NCBI GenBank assembly: GCA_017524665.1
Contig: JAFXVF010000016.1
Coordinates: 1-64,000 of the forward strand
Direction: 5' to 3'
Origin: Clostridia bacterium
GTDB taxonomy: Bacteria > Bacillota > Clostridia > TANB77 > CAG-508
DNA length: 64,000 nucleotides
Positions 38,332 through 49,311 of this stretch are shown here, piece after piece. The translations under genes were made by a program, and so were the position numbers. Position 1 is the stretch's first letter. Each line of letters opens with the position of its first letter. Under the pieces are notes generated by a model that did no database searches, was not told the DNA's origin, and worked only from the letters and a program-made list of their open reading frames with translations.

Positions 38332-39240
38332 GTGCAAAAATATAATTACAATAAATTAAATGAATATTTAAAAAACAAATATGGCGAAAGAACTCTTAAA
38401 ATATGCATAGATGGTGGATTTACATGCCCAAACAGAGATGGAAAAATATCAACTGGTGGATGCATATTCTGTAGTGGCAGAGGCTCAGGAGAACATATTA
38501 ATGAAAAATTAAGCATTAAAGAACAAGTGGAAAATTATTTTTCTAGTTACAGAGCTAAAAGAGCAAATAAATTTATAGCATATTTTCAAAATTTTACTAA
38601 CACTTATGATTCAATTGAAAACCTTGAAAAGAAATATAATGAAGCACTAATTAATGAGCAAATAGTATGCCTTTCAATTGCAACAAGGCCAGATTGCATT
38701 GACGAAAATATATGCAAATTGTTAGTTAAATTTAAAGAAAAAGTTGATGTATGGGTAGAACTGGGATTACAAACTTCTAATGATATTATAGGCAGATTTA
38801 TTAATAGAGGTTATGATTCAGAGACATTTACCAAAGCCTTAAAACTATTGAACAAATATGGATTAGAAACAATTGTGCATATTATGGTAGGACTTCCTAA
38901 TGAAACATTTGAAGATGTAAAAGATACAGTAAAATTTTTAAATGAGCATAATTATCAGGGTATAAAAATTCATTCTACATATGTTGTAAAAGAAACGGTA
39001 TTGGATAAACTATATGAACAAGGCAAATACGTTCCTATGGAATTAGATTACTACATAGAAACTGCATGCTACGTAATTACACATATTAACCCTAATGTTG
39101 TAATACATAAGATTTCAGGAGATGCACCGAAGAATTTGTTAGTTTCACCAGAGTGGAACTTGCATAAGAAACTAATGTTAAATGGAATTAACAAATATTT
39201 AAGCAAGAATAATTTACATCAAGGAATGTATTTTAAATAG
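38332..39240 (+). CDS. Radical SAM protein, YhcC/TIGR01212 family
   Basis: 302 aa. GTG start with a poor RBS. The cluster cysteines are in CIDGGFTCPNRDG and GGCIFCSGRGSG. WVELGLQT, FINRGYD and VHIMVGLPNET are shared with YhcC. Family members are predicted to act on nucleic acids or tRNA, but the reaction is unknown. Seventeen bases ahead of maf, therefore in one operon with it. Confidence 0.85.
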   Translation: MQKYNYNKLNEYLKNKYGERTLKICIDGGFTCPNRDGKISTGGCIFCSGRGSGEHINEKLSIKEQVENYFSSYRAKRANKFIAYFQNFTNTYDSIENLEKKYNEALINEQIVCLSIATRPDCIDENICKLLVKFKEKVDVWVELGLQTSNDIIGRFINRGYDSETFTKALKLLNKYGLETIVHIMVGLPNETFEDVKDTVKFLNEHNYQGIKIHSTYVVKETVLDKLYEQGKYVPMELDYYIETACYVITHINPNVVIHKISGDAPKNLLVSPEWNLHKKLMLNGINKYLSKNNLHQGMYFK

Positions 39241-39257
39241 GTATAAGGAGTGATAAT

Positions 39258-39845
39258 ATGAGACTAATTTTAGCATCAGGTTCAAGAGTAAGAAGAGAAA
39301 TATTTGACATGATAGGATGGAAGTATGAGATAATTACTAGTAATGAAGAAGAACACAGTAACAGTAAAGACCCAAAGCAATATGTAATGGATCTCGCAAA
39401 ACATAAAGCAAATTCGGTAAAAAACCAGATTACAGGGGAAGCTCTAATAATTGCTGCAGATTCAATTATATATATGGATGGAAAGAAATTTGAAAAACCA
39501 AAAAGCAAATATGAAGCATTTGAAAATATTAAGAAAATGAGTGGCAAATCAACATTTGCATTAACAGGAGTAACAATAATAGATTTATACAAAAACGAAG
39601 AAATATCTTTTGTGGATGAAACAGAAGTGCATTTTAAAGAAGTCTCAGAAACAGATATTACATGGTATGTAGAAAACCAGGAATATATTTTAGAAAGAGC
39701 AGGATACTCTTTAAAAGGTAAAGCATCACTCTTTGTAGATAAGCTAGTAGGAGATTATTACAATGTATTAGGAATGCCAGTAGGAATGCTATACAGTAAA
39801 TTAAACGAGCTAGGCTATTCAATGCGAGACTTTGAGATGAGATAA
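39258..39845 (+). CDS. maf: Maf-like nucleotide pyrophosphatase
   Basis: 195 aa. Starts MRLILASGSRVRREIFDMIG, the Maf signature (ASxSxRR), with AADSIIYMDG and the C-terminal YNVLGMPVG typical of the family. Maf enzymes hydrolyse non-canonical or pyrimidine NTPs and affect septum formation. AAGGAG precedes the ATG. No in-frame CGG: all arginines use AGA-type codons or CGA. Confidence 0.92.
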   Translation: MRLILASGSRVRREIFDMIGWKYEIITSNEEEHSNSKDPKQYVMDLAKHKANSVKNQITGEALIIAADSIIYMDGKKFEKPKSKYEAFENIKKMSGKSTFALTGVTIIDLYKNEEISFVDETEVHFKEVSETDITWYVENQEYILERAGYSLKGKASLFVDKLVGDYYNVLGMPVGMLYSKLNELGYSMRDFEMR

Positions 39846-39856
39846 GAAAAAACTTT

Positions 39857-39904
39857 AGAACGAATAAAAAACGTTTCAGATTAACTGAAACGTTTTTTAT
39901 TCGC
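39857..39904. terminator. Bidirectional terminator between maf and the kinase
   Basis: GAATAAAAAACGTTTCAG-ATTAA-CTGAAACGTTTTTTATTC: an 18-bp stem with A and T runs. Confidence 0.93.
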
Positions 39905-39911
39905 CCTTTAT

Positions 39912-41730
39912 TTATCCGTTTATTGGTAAATGAATAAAGAATGCTGTTCCTTTATTTTCTTCAGATTCAAATGTAATGTTTCCATTAAAATGTGCACGTA
40001 TATTTGAATATGACATAAATAATCCAAGACCTGTTCCGTTTTTTCCTTTTGTTGTAATCATTTCTTTGAACAATTTTTCTTTAACTTCTTTTGGCAAACC
40101 TGGACCATAGTCACGAATCTCAATAATTAACTCTTCATTTTGTTCATATAATTTCATATCAATTTTGTTATCAGGCTTTCCGCCATAACTTTGTATTGCA
40201 TTAGAAATCATATTATTGATAACTTGAACTAAACTATTTATATTTCCATTCATCTCTAAGTTTGGATCCACATTCATTTCTACATTCATTTCAACTAATG
40301 CATTTTTTAATTCGTGTTTCATTAAAATGTTTACACGTTTTACAAGTTCTTCTATGTTAAATGTTACTGCTTGCTCGTCCGATAATGTTACGGCTTGACC
40401 TTTTACGGCTGTTATTACGTCAGACATATAGCTTGTATAATCTTTAACTTTATCAACCCAATTCTGCATATCTTTTGCAATATCATGATGATCTTGAGGT
40501 GTAACTTCAGGATCTTCTATAGAAGAATCATATTCCTTGATTAAATCTGTAAGCCCTTCAGCAGCACCAGAGATTGACATGATAGGTGTTTTTAAATTGT
40601 GTGCAATACCACCAATCATTTGTCCGAGAGATGCCAAACGTTCACGCTCTATAAGCAAATCCTGACTGTTTTGAATTGTTTCAATATCCTGCATATGTTG
40701 TGTAACATCTTTAAATAGTATTAAAAAACCGTATAGTACTGTTATTGGATGAAATGCTACTTATCTCAATATTAAAAAATTTATTAAGTTTTTCAGAATT
40801 TTTCTCTAATACGACAGTTTGTGCTAAATTATTTTTTACAGTATTTAATGCATTTTCTAATTCATCTTTTTTAAGTTTTAAATCACTAGAATCAACTAAT
40901 AGTACAAAAATATCCATGTTTCTTAAAGCATTTGCATTTACTTTGGTAGTTTTAACAAAAGGTTCATTAAAATCAATTATTTTGTATTCATCGTCAATAA
41001 CTAAGTATGAATCTGACATTCTATCTACAACCCTTTGTAGAGCTATAGGGGCAATCTTCAAAAAATCAAATTTGAAAATAGCAAAAGCAAAGCAAAGCAT
41101 ACTTATTGTAAACGAAATAGGTGTAACATATATTGACATATTAACTAATCCAAGAGTTCCCATAATATTTGTAGCAACAGGAACTAAGGTTCCAATTAAA
41201 ACAGGAACTGACTGCTTTGAAAAGAAACCTGAGTTTTTAATAGAATATTTGAGTAAGTAAAAAAGTCCAATAAATAAACAAGCATACGAATATACAGAGT
41301 GTACATAAAAATATGGGCCAAAAACAGTTTCTTTAATAATAGTAGAGTATTTAACATAAAACAAATGATGATAATCATTAAAAAACATCAAAATTGTTGA
41401 AATGAGAGGAATAACAAAAAGCAACAAATGAATTTTTTTAAAAGTTATTCTTGTTTTTGAAAATACAATACCAAGAAACATAAATTCTACTGGAATAAAG
41501 CATGCACCAAAAGATGCCATTCCCTCAAAAAACACAGGATTTATGCTACTTTTTTGAAAAGTTATTTGTAAAATTAAACTAAAGGTCCAAATCATCATAA
41601 ATAATAGACAGTATACAAATATCCTGTTTATTTGATTGTGGCTTTTGGACTTTTTAGAAACAACAATAGTAGTAATAGCCAATACAAACAAAGATATTAC
41701 TAAAATAGCTAAATATGAAATGTTTTCCAT
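39912..41730 (-). CDS. 7TM-sensor histidine kinase, +1 frameshift at CGG
   Basis: 605 aa after one skipped base. Residues 1-235 are seven membrane helices (HisKA_7TM type); a PAS domain follows (SDSYLVIDDEYKIIDFN near residue 240), then a kinase core: H-box GGIAHNLKTPIMSIS, N-box NMISNAIQSYGG, G-box NGTGLGLFMS. The zero frame ends after the PAS domain (339 aa) and the kinase core is in the +1 frame; the join STI-G-FLILFKDVTQHMQDIE is the normal PAS C-terminal strand. Starts 12 bases after the NRPS stop with AGGAGG overlapping it, so NRPS and kinase are co-transcribed. No response regulator is adjacent. Confidence 0.9.
40728..40731 (-). other. +1 frameshift site CGGT (histidine kinase)
   Basis: In-frame CGG after ATA. 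Skipping C gives GGT (Gly, residue 334) in the PAS strand GFLILFKDVT and brings the kinase core into frame. Confidence 0.9.
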
Positions 41731-41742
41731 ATGATATTCCTC

Positions 41743-44700
41743 CTAGAAATTTAGAAAATTAATTTTTTTCATATAGTCTATATATTTTTTCATATATATA
41801 TCATTAATTTTTGGCCACCTAAACTTGCATTTAGATAAATAATTAACAGACATGTTTGATTTGATATGAATATTACTTTTGTACGAAATAGTTTTATTTT
41901 TTTCAATGTCATTGATTATATTGCTAATACTTTTTTGCGATGCTTTATCAGATAGAATGTTTTCAATATATGCTGAAAAATCGTCGTTTTTCATTATTTT
42001 TATAGTTACACCATATTTGTGAAGCAATTTAATAATCTTTTTAGCTTTGATGTGTTTTTTATTGTAAATGTGTAGAACAGAAATATTCTTAGGTTTATAT
42101 TGCATACATGTGATAATAGCATTGCTACATAAATCAACAGGTGTAAATTCGATTTCTTGAGATAAAAGAGACCTAGGAATAGCCTTAATATTTAAAAAGG
42201 TTTGTAATCTGTTTGCAAAGGCATTATCAGATGGATTATATTGGAAATGGCCATCTGAATATCTGCTTGTTATATTACCTAGTCTTAAAATTTGTGCGTC
42301 AAGTCCATTAGGAATTTCGCTTAAAATTATTTTTTCGGCCTCATATTTACTTCTAATATACACATTATCTATAACTTGGTTAATAAATAAATTCTTTTCT
42401 GAGAAATAAGTTATTGATTTATTTTGATTATTAGAAACAGATCCATCCATTAACATATTTCCAGAAACACTCAAAGTTGATAGGTGTATAAACCTTTTAG
42501 AATGTGCTTTACAGTATTTTACAGCATTTACGATTGTTCCAATATTTATATCTTTAAACTTTTCAAAATTACCGAAATGCTTAACGTTTGCAGCAGAGTT
42601 AATAATTGTAGAAACATTATCAGTAATTAGTTGTATGTCCCTACTATTAAGCCCAAAGTCTGGCTTTGTTACGTCACCCTCAATTACTTTTATCCTATTT
42701 TCTACATATGTATCAAGTTCGTTACCAAAGTAAAAGTGCAAAACTTTTAGAAATCTTGATAAAACATCTTCTTCATTTTTAAATCTCATAAGACAGTAAA
42801 TTGTACCGGTATCATGCTTAATAAAACTATTTATTATGTGCATTCCTACATAGCCATTGCTTCCAAGTAACAATACATTGTTGTGATTAGAATAATCAAT
42901 ATTATAATTGAATTTAAATTTATTTTGTTCTAAAACATTGTCAATGTTAGTATAGTCATAGCTATCTATAGGAGCGCTATAGCTATTATCAGAAATTGAA
43001 TCTGCTATTTTTCTAATTGTTTTATATTTAAATATATCCGCATATGGAATGTCAATTCCAATATTTAAAGCTTGTACTTTAAAGTTGATTGCTAGTAAAG
43101 AATCAGCTCCAAGATCAAACAAATCATTATCTATGCCTACTTTTGTTTCAAGTATCTGAGACCATATGCTACAAATCTCCTTTTGCAAATCAGTCTCAGG
43201 TGGAGTATATAACAAATTGGAATCACATTCCGATTCTTTAAAATTATTTAAATATTTTGTATCAATCTTTCCATTATTAGTTAATGGAATGTGATCAATC
43301 TGAAATATATACTTTGGAATCATGTAATTTGGCAACTTTTCACCGAGTTTTCTTTTTATTTCAGGAACATTTATTGGAGTTTCTGAAACAACGAAAGCTT
43401 TTAAATATTTTTGGGATTTATCAGGAATTACAGCACATGATTTTATTCCATCAAATGTTGCAAGATGAGATACAATACCAGAAGGTTCAATTCTTAACCC
43501 ATTTATTTTTACTTGCAAATCATTTCTTCCAATATATTCAAGTTCACCGTTTGTATTGTATAAAGCTAAATCGCCAGTCTTATACAATAATTCATTGTTG
43601 AATTTTGAGTTAACAAATGAAGCACTAGTTTTTTTGGCATCATTAATATAACCAGCAGAAACAGCAACGCCTGATACGCATATTTCTCCAGGGATTCCAA
43701 TAGGACAAAGATTTAAATCATTATCCAAAATATATATAGAAGTATTTGGATTTGGTTTACCTATACTGATAGCATCTGCATTTATGAACTCGTTAGAACA
43801 ACATGCACTTGCTTCAGTAGGGCCGTATCCGTTATATATTTTTGCTGATGTAAATTTTCTTAACTTGTTGAGCAAAGAATTTGTAAAGACTTCTCCACCC
43901 AACTGAAAAGCTTTAAGATGCTTTAAACACAAAGCAATTTCATCTGTTGAAGTTAATAGATTCATTTTTGAAGGTGTTGTTATTAAAAATTCAATTTCAT
44001 TTTCAATAATTTTTTTACTAATCAATACAGGATTCTTCATTTCTTCTTCATTTAGCAAATAGAGGGTTCTGCCTAAAAGTATTGAAGAAAATACTTCAAC
44101 GGCAAACATATCAAAAGAAACTGCAGAAAGTCCTAAATGATTTTTGTATTTATCAATTTCCATCAGGTCACAAAAAGAGTATACCAGATTTATAAATCCG
44201 TCATTTTTAAGCATAACACCTTTTGGCGTACCCGTTGAACCAGAAGTATATATGATTGAAAATACATTATTATCTGATTTTTCTGAAACTAATTGTTGTG
44301 GAGCTTCGTTAGAATAATCAACATTATTTGTAAAAATGAAGTTTTTAAATAATATATCATACTCCTTATCAATTATTAAACCATTTGCATTACTACTATT
44401 TAAAACAAATTGTATATGATCTTTTGGAAGCGTAGGGTCGATTAATATATATGTTGCTCCAAGTTTAAGAACAGATAAAATGTATGCTATTATATCTGCA
44501 TTACGTTCACACATTATAGCTACAATATCGTTTTTCTTAATATTATGTTCTAACAAATATAATGCAAAGATACTTGCTTTTTTATTTAACTGCATATAAG
44601 ACAATTTAGTGTTTTCAAATACAATAGCTGTTTTATTTGGAGTCAGTAAAACTTGGTCTTCAAAAAGCTGTATAATAGATTTGTTTAAAGGATAAGATGG

Positions 44701-47700
44701 TTTTGAAACTCCCTGAGATAAAGCCAATATTTCATCTTTTTCTGTGTCAGATATCATTACTATGTTTGCAATTGTTAAATCGACATTGTTCAATACTTCT
44801 TTTAATATATTAATATAATGGTTTAATAGACCTTGTACGTAATCTTTTGTAAATAATTCTATGTTATATTCAAAAAGAATATTAAATTTGTCAGGCTGAG
44901 GAGTTACTTCAATAGTAAAATCAAATTTAGATACATTTGACCTAGGAATGTAGTAATCTGATTTTATATTACCAAAAGAAATAGATGGATATATTTCATT
45001 CTGGAAGACGAACATTGTATCAAACACAGAACTATTTTTACCATTAGTAGATTGATTAATTTTCTTCATAATATTGTCAATTGGATAATATTGGTATGTA
45101 AAACTTTCCAAAGAAATGGTCCTTATATTATTTAGAAAATCTTTAAATGCCAAAGAACTATCTATATTAGTCCTCAATGGAAGAGAATTTACAAACATTC
45201 CTATAATATCATGCAATTCTGGAAAATTTCTGTTAATTATTGGTGTGCCAACGATTATATCGGTTTGAGATGTATATTTGTAGAGTAAAATATAATAAAC
45301 TGAAAGCATTATCATATAAGGAGTAACACGAAATTCCTTTGATAGCTTATTTATTTTATTTACCAATTCACTATCAATTTGTCCAGAAACAACATCTCCT
45401 TTATAAGAACGAGAGTGTTCTAACTTTTTGGAAGGCATGTTAAGAACAGGTAAATCACCACTAAGTAAATCTAGCCAGTAATTTTCCGCATCATTAAAAG
45501 AATTATTATTTATAGAAGAACATTCCCAAATTGCGTAATCTTTGTAATCGATTTGTGGTTCACATATTGATTCTCCGTTGTATGTTTTGCATACAGAATT
45601 AATGAGTATAGACAAAGATGTTCCATCAGAGATAATATGATGAGTGTCAACAGCAAGTAAAACTTTACCATCATTTAACTTAAAAAGTTTAGCTCTCAAT
45701 AACGGAGCCATAGATAAATCAAATGGCTTAATGAAGTTCTTAAATACTTGATCCAAGTGTAAACTATCCAAATCAACTTCATCAACATCTATAGAAAATT
45801 GAACTTGATCTTGGATTTTTTGTACGACGTCATTTTCTGTAGTTACAAAATAAGTACGTAATGAAGCTTGTTTAGAAATCACTTCATTGAATGATTCTTC
45901 AAGCTTTGCAACATTTGGAATACTGTCTAAAAGCAATCCACCTGAAACATTGTAAAGTGTGTTTCTTTCTCCATACATCATAGAAGCATAATAAATTCTC
46001 TTTTGAGCTGAAGACAGTGGATATGATTCTTGTGTTGCTGCTTTTTCTATTTTATATGTATTAGAAGGACTCCTTTCTAATATTAAGTCTGAGAGTTCTC
46101 TAATTAGAGGGTGGTTATAAATGTCTTTGACAAATATTTCTACATGAAATTCATTGTAAATTCTTGAGCATAGGTTAATAGCAGTTAAAGAATCACCACC
46201 CAAATCAAAGAAAGATGCGTTAATGTTGACATTAGAGATGCCTACATAATCACTAATTATATTTATCAATTTTAAATCTGTGTCATTTCTTGGCGGGATA
46301 ATATCATAACTATTATCACTAATATCTGGTTTAGGTAATTTGTTTTTGTCAATTTTTCCGTTTGGTGTATATGGTAAACTATCAAGCAAAATGTAGTATT
46401 GTGGTATCATATAATCAGGAAGTGAAGACCTGAGGCTTTGACGGATACTATCACCGGTTATTGTATTATTTGCAGTATAATATGCACACAAAAATTCGTG
46501 AGAATCTTCAAGGACACTTTTAACAACGATACAATTGGTTATACCATCAATTTGAACAATTTTTTCTTTGATCTCATCTAATTCAATACGTAATCCTCTA
46601 ATTTTTATTTGACTGTCTTTTCTTCCAAGGCAAATTATTTCACCATTAGGTTGATAATAACCCCAGTCACCAGTTTTGTACATAAATGAGTTATTATTAA
46701 ACAAATTAGGCAAAAAGCTTTTTCTTGTTAGTTCTGTATTATTAAGATAACCAAGGCCAACACCATCTCCTGCTATATATAATTCACCAGGAGTGTTAAT
46801 CGGACTTAAAGATTTATTTTGGCCCAGAATATATATTTGAGTGTTATATAAAGGTTTACCTATTGTAATGGTGGTTTGATTTGTTACATCAGTAAGTGTA
46901 GAGAATATAGTTGTTTCACTAGGACCGTAACCATTGTAAATAGTTGGGTTGCAGATTTCTTTTAGCGATTTGACTAAGGATTCAGGGAGCTGCTCACCTG
47001 CTAGAGTTATGTACTTTAATTTTGATAAATTTGGAATATCTGATAAGTTATTTACAAGTAGTTGCATTCTCGACGGAGTTGTTTGAATTATTTCAACACC
47101 ATTTTTTTCAATTAGCTCGTTCAATAATCGAGGCAACAACTGCTCGTTTTCATTAGCAATAATTAACTTTAGCCCCTTTTGTAATGAAATAATGGTTTCA
47201 AAAATGAATATGTCAAAGCTTATAGTTGTAACAGAAACAATGGTATGATAAATATCATCATTCAAATACTTTACCGTATCATTGCAATAATGTGTAAGAT
47301 TAGATAATGCTTTATGAGAAAGTGCTACTCCCTTTGGAACACCAGTAGAACCAGAAGTATAAATTACGTATGACATATCTTCAGGTTCATTTATATTATC
47401 AAGTCTTTCATTGCTATTATTGTATAAATCACTTTCAAGCTCAATAAATAGTTTATTAGAGAAAGGTACTTTTTGATTTAGTGACTTAAATGTTAATAGC
47501 AATTTTGCACCGCTATCTTTTAACATATATTCAATTCTGGATTGAGGGTACTCAGGATCAATAGGTATATAGCAGGCACCAGATTTCATAACTGCAAGTA
47601 TAGCGATAATCATTTCAAGTGAACGACTGACCATTATTCCTACAATGCTATTTCTGCTAATCCCCTGACTCCTTAAATAATATGCCAAACTATTTGCTTT

Positions 47701-49167
47701 TGTGTCTAATTCACGATATGTAAGAGCCTTATTACCAAATACAATGGCAACATTATCAGGTGTTTTGTCTACCTGATTTTCGAAAAGTTCGACGATTGTT
47801 TTATCATTTGGGTATTCATATTTTGTATTATTAAAACTATGAATTAGTTTTTCTTTTTCGTTTTGAGTAATAATTTCAAGATCATTTAGCTTAACATTTG
47901 GAGATTGAATAATCTGATCTATCAAATGTAAAATTCTTTGATGAATCATCAATATGTCTGATTCAGTGTATACAGATGTTTTGTAATCATAAGCAATATC
48001 GAGAGATCCGGTGTCATCTGTATCGTAGATGTGGATATTTAAGCTGTCTATTAAACAATTGTTAAAAATCCATTTGGTGTGATATTTTATTTTTGCTGTT
48101 TGTCTGTTACTTCTAATATTTTGGTATGATATAAGAATGTTATAAAGATTAGGAATTGAAGAATCTTTTTTTCTCAAATTACTTAATAGATGAGAGTATG
48201 GGTATTTTTGATGTCTTAACATTCCCATAGAGCTTATTGCAATATTAGAAAGATACTCTACAAAACTTAGATCATTTTTTATATTATAACTAAATGGAAG
48301 GGTACTAACGAACATTCCAGTAGTATTTTTTTCATTAAAATTAATTCTGTTTAATATTGGTGTGCCAACATTAAATTCTTGTAAATCTGATACACGACTT
48401 ATATATATACCATATAAAGCCATAAAAAATGTGAATATAGAGGCTTTATTAGCCTTGCAAAAATTGCCGATTTTATAAACTCTATCTTTAGGGAAATTGA
48501 ATTCCATTCTCTTTGCTTCAAATGAATCTTGTACAATATGCGTAGATCCTGGAATTTCTGCAACTTCAGGAATAGTTTTAAATGTATTTTCCCAATATTC
48601 TTTATCTTTATTGTATTTCTCACTATCAACATATTCTTTCTCTGAGTTTATATAATCAACGTATGAAGGATATTTTTCTGGAACTTCTTCACGCTTTCCA
48701 GTGAAAAATTCATAATGTTCAATAATACCGTTAAGAGTAATACCAACAGTCCAGGCGTCGACTATAAGGTGATGTGCATTCATTATAAAACCACCAGTGC
48801 CATCTGGAAGCTCAAATGCTACAAATTTAAAAAGAAGACTACCAGTTAAAGAAAAAGGGCATGATACAAGCTCTTTTTCGATAGCAGATACATCTTCTTC
48901 TGATTTTATCTTTCTTTTTTCTAAGGTAAATGGCACAAAATCACTTACATACTGCTTGATGGTATTGTCAGTATGCTCTAATATAATACGAAAACTATCA
49001 TTTTTTTGGACAAAAGTATTAATAGATTTTTCCAAAATCGAAAAATCTACTTTTTCGTCAATAAAAACAGTACCACAAATATTACCTATAGGAGTGTTTG
49101 GATACATTTGATTTGTAAGCCATATAGAGTTTTGTGGATTTGTTAAATTAAAAAACTGTTTTTCCAT
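41743..49167 (-). CDS. Dimodular NRPS, C-A-T-C-A-T-R
   Basis: 2474 aa. Approximate domains: C1 (1-440, HHLIVDAW), A1 (460-960, YTSGSTGVPKG), T1 (about 989, LGGDSLTA), C2 (1065-1490, HHIISDGTS), A2 (1500-1990, YTSGSTGTPKG), T2 (about 2019, LGADSLLA), and a thioester reductase (2090-2474, NVLLLGSNGYVGMHI). The T2 core has Ala for the second Gly but keeps the Ser that takes the phosphopantetheine arm. A C-terminal reductase releases an aldehyde, and the initial C domain suggests an N-acylated dipeptide aldehyde or derived pyrazinone, as known for gut clostridial NRPSs. Substrates cannot be named. No CGG occurs in 2474 codons. Confidence 0.93.
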   Translation of the reverse strand: MEKQFFNLTNPQNSIWLTNQMYPNTPIGNICGTVFIDEKVDFSILEKSINTFVQKNDSFRIILEHTDNTIKQYVSDFVPFTLEKRKIKSEEDVSAIEKELVSCPFSLTGSLLFKFVAFELPDGTGGFIMNAHHLIVDAWTVGITLNGIIEHYEFFTGKREEVPEKYPSYVDYINSEKEYVDSEKYNKDKEYWENTFKTIPEVAEIPGSTHIVQDSFEAKRMEFNFPKDRVYKIGNFCKANKASIFTFFMALYGIYISRVSDLQEFNVGTPILNRINFNEKNTTGMFVSTLPFSYNIKNDLSFVEYLSNIAISSMGMLRHQKYPYSHLLSNLRKKDSSIPNLYNILISYQNIRSNRQTAKIKYHTKWIFNNCLIDSLNIHIYDTDDTGSLDIAYDYKTSVYTESDILMIHQRILHLIDQIIQSPNVKLNDLEIITQNEKEKLIHSFNNTKYEYPNDKTIVELFENQVDKTPDNVAIVFGNKALTYRELDTKANSLAYYLRSQGISRNSIVGIMVSRSLEMIIAILAVMKSGACYIPIDPEYPQSRIEYMLKDSGAKLLLTFKSLNQKVPFSNKLFIELESDLYNNSNERLDNINEPEDMSYVIYTSGSTGVPKGVALSHKALSNLTHYCNDTVKYLNDDIYHTIVSVTTISFDIFIFETIISLQKGLKLIIANENEQLLPRLLNELIEKNGVEIIQTTPSRMQLLVNNLSDIPNLSKLKYITLAGEQLPESLVKSLKEICNPTIYNGYGPSETTIFSTLTDVTNQTTITIGKPLYNTQIYILGQNKSLSPINTPGELYIAGDGVGLGYLNNTELTRKSFLPNLFNNNSFMYKTGDWGYYQPNGEIICLGRKDSQIKIRGLRIELDEIKEKIVQIDGITNCIVVKSVLEDSHEFLCAYYTANNTITGDSIRQSLRSSLPDYMIPQYYILLDSLPYTPNGKIDKNKLPKPDISDNSYDIIPPRNDTDLKLINIISDYVGISNVNINASFFDLGGDSLTAINLCSRIYNEFHVEIFVKDIYNHPLIRELSDLILERSPSNTYKIEKAATQESYPLSSAQKRIYYASMMYGERNTLYNVSGGLLLDSIPNVAKLEESFNEVISKQASLRTYFVTTENDVVQKIQDQVQFSIDVDEVDLDSLHLDQVFKNFIKPFDLSMAPLLRAKLFKLNDGKVLLAVDTHHIISDGTSLSILINSVCKTYNGESICEPQIDYKDYAIWECSSINNNSFNDAENYWLDLLSGDLPVLNMPSKKLEHSRSYKGDVVSGQIDSELVNKINKLSKEFRVTPYMIMLSVYYILLYKYTSQTDIIVGTPIINRNFPELHDIIGMFVNSLPLRTNIDSSLAFKDFLNNIRTISLESFTYQYYPIDNIMKKINQSTNGKNSSVFDTMFVFQNEIYPSISFGNIKSDYYIPRSNVSKFDFTIEVTPQPDKFNILFEYNIELFTKDYVQGLLNHYINILKEVLNNVDLTIANIVMISDTEKDEILALSQGVSKPSYPLNKSIIQLFEDQVLLTPNKTAIVFENTKLSYMQLNKKASIFALYLLEHNIKKNDIVAIMCERNADIIAYILSVLKLGATYILIDPTLPKDHIQFVLNSSNANGLIIDKEYDILFKNFIFTNNVDYSNEAPQQLVSEKSDNNVFSIIYTSGSTGTPKGVMLKNDGFINLVYSFCDLMEIDKYKNHLGLSAVSFDMFAVEVFSSILLGRTLYLLNEEEMKNPVLISKKIIENEIEFLITTPSKMNLLTSTDEIALCLKHLKAFQLGGEVFTNSLLNKLRKFTSAKIYNGYGPTEASACCSNEFINADAISIGKPNPNTSIYILDNDLNLCPIGIPGEICVSGVAVSAGYINDAKKTSASFVNSKFNNELLYKTGDLALYNTNGELEYIGRNDLQVKINGLRIEPSGIVSHLATFDGIKSCAVIPDKSQKYLKAFVVSETPINVPEIKRKLGEKLPNYMIPKYIFQIDHIPLTNNGKIDTKYLNNFKESECDSNLLYTPPETDLQKEICSIWSQILETKVGIDNDLFDLGADSLLAINFKVQALNIGIDIPYADIFKYKTIRKIADSISDNSYSAPIDSYDYTNIDNVLEQNKFKFNYNIDYSNHNNVLLLGSNGYVGMHIINSFIKHDTGTIYCLMRFKNEEDVLSRFLKVLHFYFGNELDTYVENRIKVIEGDVTKPDFGLNSRDIQLITDNVSTIINSAANVKHFGNFEKFKDINIGTIVNAVKYCKAHSKRFIHLSTLSVSGNMLMDGSVSNNQNKSITYFSEKNLFINQVIDNVYIRSKYEAEKIILSEIPNGLDAQILRLGNITSRYSDGHFQYNPSDNAFANRLQTFLNIKAIPRSLLSQEIEFTPVDLCSNAIITCMQYKPKNISVLHIYNKKHIKAKKIIKLLHKYGVTIKIMKNDDFSAYIENILSDKASQKSISNIINDIEKNKTISYKSNIHIKSNMSVNYLSKCKFRWPKINDIYMKKYIDYMKKINFLNF

Positions 49168-49206
49168 AAAATCACCCTTTAACGTTTTATGTCAAAATTC
49201 AAGATT

Positions 49207-49235
49207 ATTCTAACATAAGAGCAAATTTGTTGCAA
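49207..49235 (-). promoter_or_regulatory. Promoter of the NRPS operon
   Basis: On the minus strand TTGCAA (49235-49230), 17 bases, TAGAAT (49212-49207), about 40 bases before the ATG. Confidence 0.6.
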
Positions 49236-49268
49236 TAGTTTAGTAAAATATCTTCATATATTAAAAAG

Positions 49269-49300
49269 AGGGGGAGCAGAAAGTGAATTCTGCTCCCCCC
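49269..49300 (-). terminator. Terminator of GC-rich cassette 1
   Basis: 11-bp stem GGGGGAGCAGA/TCTGCTCCCCC; on the minus strand it is followed by CTCTTTTTAA. Confidence 0.85.
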
Positions 49301-49311
49301 AAGGTCACCTG

